Shown: positions 16,196 through 21,931 of the stretch, piece by piece
Numbering within the stretch: position 1 is the first letter of the stretch
How the letters are laid out: each line of letters begins with the position of its first letter
NCBI GenBank assembly: GCA_934643535.1
Contig: CAKUCE010000014.1
Location: 1-21,931, forward strand
Direction of reading: 5' to 3'
From: an uncultured Clostridia bacterium
GTDB lineage: Bacteria; Bacillota; Clostridia; Christensenellales; Aristaeellaceae
DNA length: 21,931 bases
Notes under the pieces: model-generated
What the model was told of the DNA's origin: nothing
Databases searched by the model: none
The model's input: only the letters and a program-made list of their open reading frames with translations
Made by a program: the position numbers and the translations under genes

Positions 16196-18097
16196 ATGAC
16201 AAAGAAAGCCTCATGGCTGAAGCCGGAGTACATCTGGAAGGTCTTCGGCATCGCCTTTTTCGTGTATCTGTTCTTCGGCTTCATGCTGCTGCCCTGCCTG
16301 AACACCATCACGCAGATTTTCACCGTCAAGGGCGCGGACGGCACCACCGACCCGCTGGCCGTGATCCGTTTCTTCTTCGCGGGCAATATGCCCAGCTATG
16401 TGTGGAACTCCCTGAAGCTGGCCATTTCGCTGGTTATCACGGTGAACTTCGTGGGCATCAGCATCGTGCTTCTGACCGAATATTTCGACATCAAGGGTGC
16501 GAAGGTGCTGCGGCTGGGCTACATGACCACGCTGATCTACTCCGGCGTGGCGCTGGTGACCGGCTACCTGTTCCTGTATGATTCCAACGGCATGCTGACC
16601 ACCTGGCTGGCGAACGTGATCCCCGGCTTCAACAAGGACTGGTTCTCCGGGTTCCGGGCGGTGCTGTTCACCATGACCTTCGCCTGTACCTCCAACCATA
16701 TGCTGTTCCTGCGCAACGCCATCCGCGGCATCGACTACAACACCGTGGAGGCGGCCCGCAATCTGGGCGCGAAGCCCTTCAAGGTGCTGATGAAGGTGGT
16801 ATTCCCCACCCTGATCCCCACCCTGTTCAGCCTGACGGTCATGACCTTCATCACCGGCCTGTGCGCCATGAGTGCCCCTACCCTGCTGGGCTATGACTCC
16901 ATCAATCCGGAGATCGTCCGGCTGGCCGGTTCCTCCGTGGCGGACGAAGCCTTCCCTCAGGCCCGCGCCGCGCTGCTGAGCATCATTCTGGCCATGTTCA
17001 CCATCATCCTGCTGACCACCCTGTCCTCCTACGAGCGCAAGGGCCACTACCTGAGCGTGTCCAAGACCAAGGCCAAGCTGGTAAAGCAGAAGATCCAGAA
17101 CCCGGTGGTGAACGTACTGGCGCACATCTACGCCTATGTGCTGTTCCTCATCTACATGACCCCCGTGGTGATGATCGTCCTGTTCGCGTTCCAGAACTAC
17201 CCCGCCATCCGCGCCAAATCGCTGGACATGAACCAGTGGACGCTGATCAACTTCTTCGGCCAGCAGGACTATGAATTCCTGACCAACCGGGGCAAGCTGA
17301 AGACCCGCGTGGGCTCCATCTCCGGCCTGTTCGCCAACGCGGACACCGTGGGCGGCATCCGGCTCAGCTTCGTGCTTTCCGCCATTGCGGCCGCGCTGGC
17401 CTGCGTCATCGTGGTCGTAGCGGTGAATTACATCTTCAAAAACCGGAATAAAAAGCGCTCCATGGTGCTGGAATACAGTCTGCTGTTCCCCTGGCTGCTG
17501 CCCACCATCCTGATCTGCTATTCCTACCGCACCTATTTCAACTCCGACAGCGTATGGTATGTGTTCAACAACAACCTGTACTGGAAGGAGAACGTGCGGT
17601 TCCTGATTGTCATGGCCTACACGGTGGTGAAGCTGCCCTTCGCTCTGCGCATGATCAAGGCGGCCTTCTACGCCATCGACGAGGAACTGGAGGACGCGGC
17701 CCGGAATCTGGGGGCCAGTCCGCTGGTCACCTTCCTGAGAGTCAAGCTGCCTATCGTGCTGCCCAGCGTACTGGCGGTCTTCGCGCTGAACTTCAACGCC
17801 CTGTTCACCGAGTACGACATGAGCGCCACCTTCCATTCCAGCTACGGCAAAAGCTACGCCATGGTCATCCAGAACATGTGCGCCGAGGAAGGCCGGGACG
17901 GCTACAACGTGAACGCTTCCGGCCGCCGCTGCGCGTCAACGGTGTTCATCATGATCGTCAGCGGACTGATCCTGTATCTGGTATACGGCGTCGGCGCCCG
18001 CGATCTGGGCGACCGGCTGGCCATCAAGGAAAAGCGCCGCAAGCGCTGGGAGAAATTCTCCGGCCATTTCAAAAAAGAAAAGAAGATCGCCGCTTAA
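16196..18097 (+). CDS. Fused double ABC importer permease
   Basis: One 633-residue chain carries both transmembrane domains of the importer. Two EAA-loop motifs, the ATPase contact sites, are seen: EAARNLGAKPFKVLMKVVFP (185-204) and a second with DAARNLGASPLVTF near 498-512. Each belongs to one binding-protein-dependent transport domain. About twelve hydrophobic helices are visible. A soluble insertion (about 335-380) sits between the halves, and a basic tail (Lys/Arg-rich) ends it. Fused permeases are typical of FbpB-like iron and related importers, but binding-site similarity has not been tested. The RBS is AGGGGGCGG, 5 nt before the ATG. The gene ends in a strong terminator at 18110-18144. 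Confidence 0.94.
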   Translation: MTKKASWLKPEYIWKVFGIAFFVYLFFGFMLLPCLNTITQIFTVKGADGTTDPLAVIRFFFAGNMPSYVWNSLKLAISLVITVNFVGISIVLLTEYFDIKGAKVLRLGYMTTLIYSGVALVTGYLFLYDSNGMLTTWLANVIPGFNKDWFSGFRAVLFTMTFACTSNHMLFLRNAIRGIDYNTVEAARNLGAKPFKVLMKVVFPTLIPTLFSLTVMTFITGLCAMSAPTLLGYDSINPEIVRLAGSSVADEAFPQARAALLSIILAMFTIILLTTLSSYERKGHYLSVSKTKAKLVKQKIQNPVVNVLAHIYAYVLFLIYMTPVVMIVLFAFQNYPAIRAKSLDMNQWTLINFFGQQDYEFLTNRGKLKTRVGSISGLFANADTVGGIRLSFVLSAIAAALACVIVVVAVNYIFKNRNKKRSMVLEYSLLFPWLLPTILICYSYRTYFNSDSVWYVFNNNLYWKENVRFLIVMAYTVVKLPFALRMIKAAFYAIDEELEDAARNLGASPLVTFLRVKLPIVLPSVLAVFALNFNALFTEYDMSATFHSSYGKSYAMVIQNMCAEEGRDGYNVNASGRRCASTVFIMIVSGLILYLVYGVGARDLGDRLAIKEKRRKRWEKFSGHFKKEKKIAA

Positions 18098-18109
18098 GGC
18101 GGGCAGATC

Positions 18110-18144
18110 AAAAGGGGAGGTGCATCTCTGCACCTCCCCTTTTT
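18110..18144 (+). terminator. Terminator of the ABC importer operon, also effective in reverse
   Basis: A 15-bp stem (18110-18124 with 18129-18143) has a TCTC loop; its right arm ends in TTTT. The left arm begins AAAA, so on the minus strand it also gives TTTT. It separates the importer from the convergent NlpC/P60 gene, which ends at 18158. Confidence 0.92.
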
Positions 18145-18157
18145 CATCCCCCCTTCT

Positions 18158-18841
18158 TCAGGAATTTTCCCCCTCCTCGGTTTTCAGAAATTTACGCATC
18201 ATATAGCCGGTGAACTGCAGATAGGCCACCTTCCACCATTCCAGGCTGGTCTTTTCCCGGACGGCGACCCGCTGGCCCAGCGGCACCTTGGCCAGAACCG
18301 CCGCCTTCAGCGAGGGCTTTTTGCGGAGATTCACCGTGCTGCCGCTTTCCGCCGTTACCTGCGCGCAGGTCTCGCCCTGCTCCGGCTCGGCGGGGGAGTA
18401 GTCAACGGCTTTCAGATACCCGGCCCACTGCCAGCGGGAGAGCCGATCGTCAATCCGCACCTTGGGCGGGGTGGCATTGATGATCTGAAGCGGGTCTACG
18501 CTGGCAACCAGCCCGATATGATAGAAATCCTCGGTCAGATTCGGATCGTAATACGCGCCGCCGGGCTTGTATTCGGCCTTCATCCGGCTCAGGTCGGAGC
18601 GGCTTTTAAAGATCGCCATGCCCGGCTCCAGACGGGTGGAGGCGGTCACGCGCTTCATCTCCCGGCAGTAGATTCGGGCAATCCGGTTGGAACCGTGGTA
18701 GATGCGCTCGCCAAACTGTCGGTAGGCGTACACAAACGCACCGGAGCAGTCGATCCCCTTGGCGTTGCTAGTGCCGGGGCTGACATAGGGCCAGCCCATC
18801 ATGGTGCGAAATACCTGGATCAGCTTCTGGGCGGGGATCAC
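18158..18841 (-). CDS. NlpC/P60 cysteine peptidase with C-terminal SH3 domain
   Basis: A 227-residue C40 peptidase, a family cutting gamma-D-Glu-dibasic amino acid links in peptidoglycan. GIDCSGAFVYAYR (29-41) supplies catalytic Cys32, FYHIGLV (106-112) His108, and INATPP (121-126) the third polar residue. A bacterial SH3 domain (about 160-220; TVNLRKKPS) would bind the cell wall. There is no signal peptide or membrane anchor, unlike host-cell autolysins; phage lysins often look this way, but no phage gene surrounds it. The start is GTG, overlapping the upstream stop as GTGA, so translation is coupled to the 151-residue gene. Its own RBS is weak. Confidence 0.92.
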   Translation of the reverse strand: MIPAQKLIQVFRTMMGWPYVSPGTSNAKGIDCSGAFVYAYRQFGERIYHGSNRIARIYCREMKRVTASTRLEPGMAIFKSRSDLSRMKAEYKPGGAYYDPNLTEDFYHIGLVASVDPLQIINATPPKVRIDDRLSRWQWAGYLKAVDYSPAEPEQGETCAQVTAESGSTVNLRKKPSLKAAVLAKVPLGQRVAVREKTSLEWWKVAYLQFTGYMMRKFLKTEEGENS

Positions 18842-19293
18842 GGAGCCTCACATCCCGCCTGGTCCGCGTAGTGGGCATAGGTACGCAGGACGAAATGCCG
18901 GGGGCGGCCTACCGGGTTGTTTGCCTCTTCGGGCAGAATGAACCGGATGGGCGGGGCGTCCACGGCGTGAGCAGCGCCGTCGTGGTGGGCGGGCAGGGTA
19001 AGGGCGCGAAACCCGCGCAGCTCCTCCGCCCCTCCTTCCATCACCTCGTGGGCGCTCAGGCCCACGAAGACCCTCCGCCCCGGACAAACGTTCTGCACGG
19101 TCATGGCGACGTCCAGCATCCGGCCTTCGCTGTCGGGCAGGGCTTCGGTAACGCGGACGCTTTTGACGGATTCGCAGGGTTCAAAATAAAGATGAGTTTC
19201 TCCAGCGGGCGTTTCCCCGGTGCAGCGGCCGATACGTACGGCCGCGCCCTCTCCCATCACCGCGCCGACGGGCTGAAAATGCAGATCATTCAT
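18838..19293 (-). CDS. Unknown beta-rich protein coupled to the NlpC/P60 gene (151 aa)
   Basis: No family assigned. The sequence alternates short hydrophobic and polar stretches, as in a beta sandwich, without membrane segments or signal peptide. A stretch near 60-105, containing VQNVCPGRRVFVGL, resembles repeat units I remember from surface- or phage-associated proteins of gut Clostridia; I cannot verify this. Three Cys (24, 40, 69) are within the first half and one (148) near the end. AGGAGG about 10 nt before the ATG supports the start. The TGA stop overlaps the GTG start of the NlpC/P60 gene, suggesting the two proteins work at the same site or in fixed ratio. Confidence 0.75.
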   Translation of the reverse strand: MNDLHFQPVGAVMGEGAAVRIGRCTGETPAGETHLYFEPCESVKSVRVTEALPDSEGRMLDVAMTVQNVCPGRRVFVGLSAHEVMEGGAEELRGFRALTLPAHHDGAAHAVDAPPIRFILPEEANNPVGRPRHFVLRTYAHYADQAGCEAP

Positions 19294-19435
19294 GGAATCT
19301 CTTCCTCCTGAAAATCAAAGGTCAGGCACGCCGGAAAAAGCGGCGTTCCATTGCCAGCCTATGCGCGGCGGACGGAAGGGTGCGGCATAAACCGGTCTGC
19401 CGGGCGCATAGTCTGCCCCAAAGGGGGAAGAGATC
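19294..19435. promoter_or_regulatory. Divergent intergenic region with inverted repeats
   Basis: CTATGCGC (19360-19367) and GCGCATAG (19404-19411) form a perfect 8-bp inverted repeat 36 nt apart. A second small hairpin (19328-19333 with 19341-19346) lies nearer the minus-strand gene. The setting between divergent genes fits a shared operator, but no clear -10/-35 pair was found for either direction. Confidence 0.35.
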
Positions 19436-20458
19436 ATGACGGAACTTCATCAGAAATTGCTGCTGCTGCGCCCCATGCGGACGGGGGTCAGCGGCTTTGC
19501 CCGGATGCAGTGGGAGCGGGGACAGGCATGGGTGCAGCTGAACGTCCGGGGCGCGCCCAGCGAGGGGATCCGTGCGTTCTGGTATTCCAGCGGCGGCGAG
19601 GCCCGGGAGCTGGGAACCTGCGCCGCCAACGCCCGGGGAGAAGCCTCGCTGGAAGGCCCCGCTCCCGGCGACCGTTACGCGCCGGAACGGCTGCAGGCGC
19701 TGATCGTGGTGGAAAATAACGCCGCGCCCCGGCCGCTGCTCATCGGCCTGTGTACCGAAACCAGCGCCGGAAGCCTGCTGGATGCGAAAAACGCCTCCCT
19801 GTCCCTGTGCGACAAGCTGGCACGGGCGGCGGCCAAACGCCGGGAGCCGGTCGGGCCGAAGTCGACGGACGCTCCCGTACAGCGAAAGGAAACGACGGGG
19901 AGCAGCGCGAGGGAAGCCGCCCAAGCGCCGCTTTCCTCGCCCAATGCGCCCTCCAGACCTGTTTCCGTCCCAACTCCGGCGCGGGAAAAAGCCCTTCCGC
20001 GGGAAATTTTTCTTCCGGCGCTGGACCCTGCGCCCTATGTACAGGCCATGGAGCGGCCCACGGAAGCCGCGCTGCCGCCCGTCCGGCAGGAAAACCCTGC
20101 GCCGGCTTCCGCCGCGCCTCCCCCGCAGCCGGAGCCTGGCAAAGCAAAAAAGCCGCCCTGCACGGGCGTACCCGTGGGACGGCTTCCCAGTCTGGAATGG
20201 CCGAAAGCGTTTCGATCGCTTCGGGAGTATTTTGTCAAATGCCCGCCGGACACGCCCTTCGACTGGCCGGGCTGGCGGTTCGTGCGGGTGTCCCGGCAGG
20301 GGGACGGGCTGTGGATCGGCCGTCAGGCCAGAGGCAGCCGGGTCTATCGGGTGGCCTACGCCATGCGGGGCGCGCCGCCCCGGGATGATCCCCGGCCCTA
20401 TCAGCCGGTGCGCGGCAGGGACGGAGCGGTCTACCGGGTGCTGGTGCAGCGGGCGTAA
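19436..20458 (+). CDS. Unknown two-domain protein with proline-rich linker (340 aa)
   Basis: No function recognised. Three regions are visible: an N-terminal, probably beta-rich domain (1-108; LLLLRPMRTGVSGFARM... to LLIGLCTE); a low-complexity linker (about 135-240) rich in Pro, Ala, Ser and charged residues; and a compact C-terminal domain (about 250-340) with FDWPGWRFVRVSR (275-287), LWIGRQARGSRVYRVAY and a final VYRVLVQ. There is no signal peptide or membrane helix. AAGGGGGAAG lies 6 nt before the ATG. It is divergent from the 151-residue/NlpC pair and shares their intergenic region, so a joint role is a plausible inference. The C-terminal pattern recalls proteins of sporulating Clostridia, an unverified impression. 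Confidence 0.8.
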   Translation: MTELHQKLLLLRPMRTGVSGFARMQWERGQAWVQLNVRGAPSEGIRAFWYSSGGEARELGTCAANARGEASLEGPAPGDRYAPERLQALIVVENNAAPRPLLIGLCTETSAGSLLDAKNASLSLCDKLARAAAKRREPVGPKSTDAPVQRKETTGSSAREAAQAPLSSPNAPSRPVSVPTPAREKALPREIFLPALDPAPYVQAMERPTEAALPPVRQENPAPASAAPPPQPEPGKAKKPPCTGVPVGRLPSLEWPKAFRSLREYFVKCPPDTPFDWPGWRFVRVSRQGDGLWIGRQARGSRVYRVAYAMRGAPPRDDPRPYQPVRGRDGAVYRVLVQRA

Positions 20459-20486
20459 AGCAATACCGCGCCAGCGCATTTGTGAC

Positions 20487-21155
20487 TCATTCCGCCTGAT
20501 GGGACAGGATCCAGTCGCACAGCTCCTGGGGGCTGCGGAACAGGTGTCTGGCCCCGGCGTTCTTCAGGTGTTCCTCCGAGCGGAAGCCCCATAGCACGGC
20601 GGCGCAGTCCACGCCCGCGTTGCGGGCCGTCTGCACGTCCACGTCACTGTCGCCCACATACAGGGTCTGGTCTTTGGCGCTGCCGAATTCCTGCATCACA
20701 TGCAGCACCGTATCCGGCTCCGGCTTGCGGCGGATGCCCTCCCGCTCGCCCACGGCCAGCGGAATGGTGGGAAAATAGTACCGGCACAGGGCCTTGACGT
20801 TGGGGTCGTTCTTGTTGGAAACCACCGCCAGCTTGAGGCCCTTTTCCTGCAGCGCGTCAATCAGCTCGGGAATGCCCGGATAGGGCGCGGTGGTGTCGTT
20901 ATTGTGGAGAAAATAATACCGTTTGAACGCCTGAAGCGCCATTTCGTAGGCCTCCGGGTCTGCATCGCATTCCGGCGGCAGCGCCCGGCGGATCAGCATC
21001 CCGATGCCGTTGCCCACGAAGCCCTTCACGTCCTCCATGGTGTGCTCCGGGTAGCCGCACTCCCGCAATGCCTGATTGGTGGCGTTGGTCAGATCCTCCA
21101 GCGTATTCAGCAGCGTTCCGTCCAGATCAAAGATCACCGTGGAATAGCTCTTCAT
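20487..21155 (-). CDS. gph: HAD-family phosphatase, phosphoglycolate phosphatase type
   Basis: A 222-residue HAD hydrolase that would dephosphorylate a small phosphate ester such as 2-phosphoglycolate, a by-product of DNA repair. The hallmarks are FDLDGTLLNT (9-18) with nucleophile Asp10 and acid/base Asp12, a VVSNKND segment with the motif-II Ser, a motif-III Lys in RRKPEP, and GDSDVDVQTARNAG with the metal-binding Asp pair. The helical cap lies between. The ATG at 21155 has AAAGGGA 8-14 nt upstream; a longer frame reaching 21422 only covers the repeat block. PpaX/Gph-type pyrophosphatases look alike, so substrate is uncertain. It converges on the two-domain gene with 28 nt between. Confidence 0.9.
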   Translation of the reverse strand: MKSYSTVIFDLDGTLLNTLEDLTNATNQALRECGYPEHTMEDVKGFVGNGIGMLIRRALPPECDADPEAYEMALQAFKRYYFLHNNDTTAPYPGIPELIDALQEKGLKLAVVSNKNDPNVKALCRYYFPTIPLAVGEREGIRRKPEPDTVLHVMQEFGSAKDQTLYVGDSDVDVQTARNAGVDCAAVLWGFRSEEHLKNAGARHLFRSPQELCDWILSHQAE

Positions 21156-21189
21156 CAGAACATCCCTTTCTGCCCGGCGTTTCATGACA

Positions 21190-21212
21190 AAAGCCCGGGC
21201 GTGCCCGAGCTT
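21190..21212 (-). repeat. 23-bp direct repeat, copy 1; palindromic, terminator-like
   Basis: Identical to 21370-21392. It is nearly a perfect palindrome around CCCGGGCGTGCCCGAG; on the minus strand the hairpin is fully paired (one U-G) and is followed by TTTTGTC. It could terminate transcripts coming from the SDR/E2-like genes. Confidence 0.75.
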
Positions 21213-21354
21213 CCAGAGTGCCAAAAAAGTGGAGGTGCAGGAGACACTGCCTCCTGCCGGGGTTATAGGGGCAGAGCCCCTAACCCTTGTGCCGCAGCAC
21301 TTTTTCCGCAAACCAGCGAAGCGCTGTTTGCGGGCGCTGACGGCCAACTCGAGG

Positions 21355-21370
21355 TTTTTCGACAGGCTGA
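21355..21370 (+). repeat. Terminator-linked motif TTTTTCGACAGGCTGA, copy 2
   Basis: 15 of 16 identical to the minus-strand copy at 5864-5879, and likewise placed directly before a GC-rich palindrome. Confidence 0.6.
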
Positions 21371-21392
21371 AAGCCCGGGCGTGCCCGAGCTT
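21370..21392 (-). repeat. 23-bp direct repeat, copy 2
   Basis: Exact second copy of the palindrome at 21190-21212, 180 bp away. On the minus strand it is followed by TTTC; it lies 67 nt beyond the SDR-remnant stop. Confidence 0.75.
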
Positions 21393-21458
21393 TGTCCATT
21401 CTTCCAACGGGCAGATATACATTCTCCGTTTTCGGGAAAAATCCTGCCTTGTTTTTTC

Positions 21459-21623
21459 TTATGCGGGAAAGCCGCCGTCCACGCCCAGCGTTTGGCCGGT
21501 GACAAAGGCGGCCTCCCGGCTCTGCCGGTAGAAGAAGGCTGTCTGCCAGCCCGCCTGCCGGAAGGCCCGCACGCAGGCCGCGCCGATGCCCCGGCTTCCT
21601 CCGGTGATCAGCGCCGTTTTCAT
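21459..21623 (-). pseudogene. Internally deleted short-chain dehydrogenase (FabG-like remnant, 54 codons)
   Basis: The 54-residue frame starts with a Rossmann nucleotide-binding opening, MKTALITGGSRGIGAACV, and ends with FVTGQTLGVDGGFPA, the C-terminal signature of FabG-type SDRs. About 190 residues that should lie between, including the Ser-Tyr-Lys catalytic residues, are missing. The join is near REAA (codons 36-39, about 21507-21518) and keeps the frame. The ATG overlaps the upstream E2-like stop by 4 nt (ATGA), as an intact operon gene would. A recent in-frame deletion is the simplest reading; an assembly collapse cannot be excluded. No catalytic activity is expected. Confidence 0.85.
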
Positions 21624-21931
21624 GCGGACGCGCCCGCCTTCCGGGCTTCGGCCGCTACGCCTGGCTTGGGCTCGTGGAACTCGCAGCCCTCGTTATAATA
21701 GACCTTCTCCGGCGGCTGCTCCAGTTCGTAGGGATTGGTCAGACAGTGCTTCATCACAGCAAAGAGCTTGGCATAAATCGCGCCGCTGCACACGCGCTCG
21801 TCAGCGGTGATGCCGATGGGCAGGATGCACTTGCGGCTGATCTCGCCCTTCATATCCGGCTGATTGCTCCGCTGGGGCGTGCCCATGGAGAAAAACAGGC
21901 TGGTATTGCCGAAGTTGTAGATGTGGTGGTA
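21620..21931 (-). CDS. 2-oxoacid dehydrogenase E2 acyltransferase-like protein, C-terminal part
   Basis: The gene enters from beyond the window; 103 codons and the stop are present. The visible part resembles the end of the E2/chloramphenicol-acetyltransferase catalytic domain: a strand LFFSMG, then KGEISRKCILPIGITADERVCSG where E2 has its DHRVxDG active-site motif, followed by a helix (AIYAKLFAVMKHCLTNP) and PPEKV. The catalytic His and Asp positions read Glu and Ser (DERVCSG), so ordinary acyl transfer is doubtful, although I cannot exclude that this is normal in its subfamily. A short acidic tail ends the chain. The stop overlaps the SDR remnant start. Confidence 0.7.
   Translation of the reverse strand, partial: YHHIYNFGNTSLFFSMGTPQRSNQPDMKGEISRKCILPIGITADERVCSGAIYAKLFAVMKHCLTNPYELEQPPEKVYYNEGCEFHEPKPGVAAEARKAGASA

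Larger units (their letters stand above)
21156..21458. other. Hairpin-rich intergenic block
   Basis: No gene is seen in these 303 bases. Besides the two 23-bp repeats and the 16-mer listed separately, there are two further hairpins: 21260-21265/21268-21272 with 21276-21286 (11 bp, 2-nt bulge) and 21306-21318 with 21322-21333 (12 bp, one bulged C). A purine-rich AAAAAAGTGGAGG stretch begins near 21223. The open frames through it are accidental. Confidence 0.6.

Noticed and set aside
18158..19293. Complete prophage remnant
   Set aside because: The peptidase looks phage-like, but no tail, capsid, integrase or attachment site is visible on either side.
21190..21392. Short CRISPR array
   Set aside because: Only two repeat copies, 157 bp between them, the spacer is itself structured, and no cas gene is present.
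21156..21422. N-terminal extension of the phosphatase frame
   Set aside because: It translates the repeat and hairpin block, including the same peptide twice from the 23-bp repeats; the HAD motif starts 9 residues after the ATG at 21155.

Overview
The window reads as chromosomal DNA of a GC-rich (roughly 60 % by eye) member of the Bacillota, class Clostridia, probably an anaerobe and perhaps a gut species. Ribosome-binding sites are strong and AGGAGG-like. There is a flavodiiron/rubredoxin oxygen-scavenging protein, a PepV-type dipeptidase, secreted proteins with Gram-positive-style signal peptides, and many intrinsic terminators. The order within Clostridia cannot be fixed from this sequence. 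No rRNA, tRNA, CRISPR array, transposase or integrase was seen.

Layout. Positions 62-2983 (+) hold a membrane glycosyltransferase and then guaB (IMP dehydrogenase), which has its own promoter overlapping the upstream stop codon. A tRNA-dihydrouridine synthase (-, 3028-3969) is divergent from an AI-2E-family membrane protein and a cysteine-less alkyltransferase-like protein (+, 4122-5811). From 5937 to 13435 everything is on the minus strand. In transcription order these are: a polytopic membrane protein, an RsuA-type pseudouridine synthase, an RsmC-like methyltransferase and a MalY/PatB aminotransferase (four genes 3 nt apart or overlapping), then a PepV-like dipeptidase, a 75-residue protein of unknown function, and a 598-residue flavodiiron protein with flavin-reductase and rubredoxin domains.

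Positions 13686-18144 (+) form a complete ABC importer: binding protein, ATPase and a single fused double permease, of unknown substrate. A textbook promoter precedes it, two hairpins (one a strong intrinsic terminator) separate the binding protein from the ATPase, and a terminator closes the unit. Positions 18158-20458 carry an orphan group: an NlpC/P60-SH3 peptidase translationally coupled (GTGA) to a small unknown protein, divergent from a two-domain protein with a long proline-rich linker. A HAD phosphatase follows on the minus strand.

The last 750 bases contain a hairpin-rich block bounded by 23-bp direct repeats. Next to it is a 54-codon ORF that fuses the first and last parts of a short-chain dehydrogenase with the middle missing. 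Beyond that is the 3' end of an E2-acyltransferase-like gene running off the window. Most of the window is housekeeping. The least explained parts are the 18.2-20.5 kb group, the terminator-linked repeat motif and the SDR remnant.
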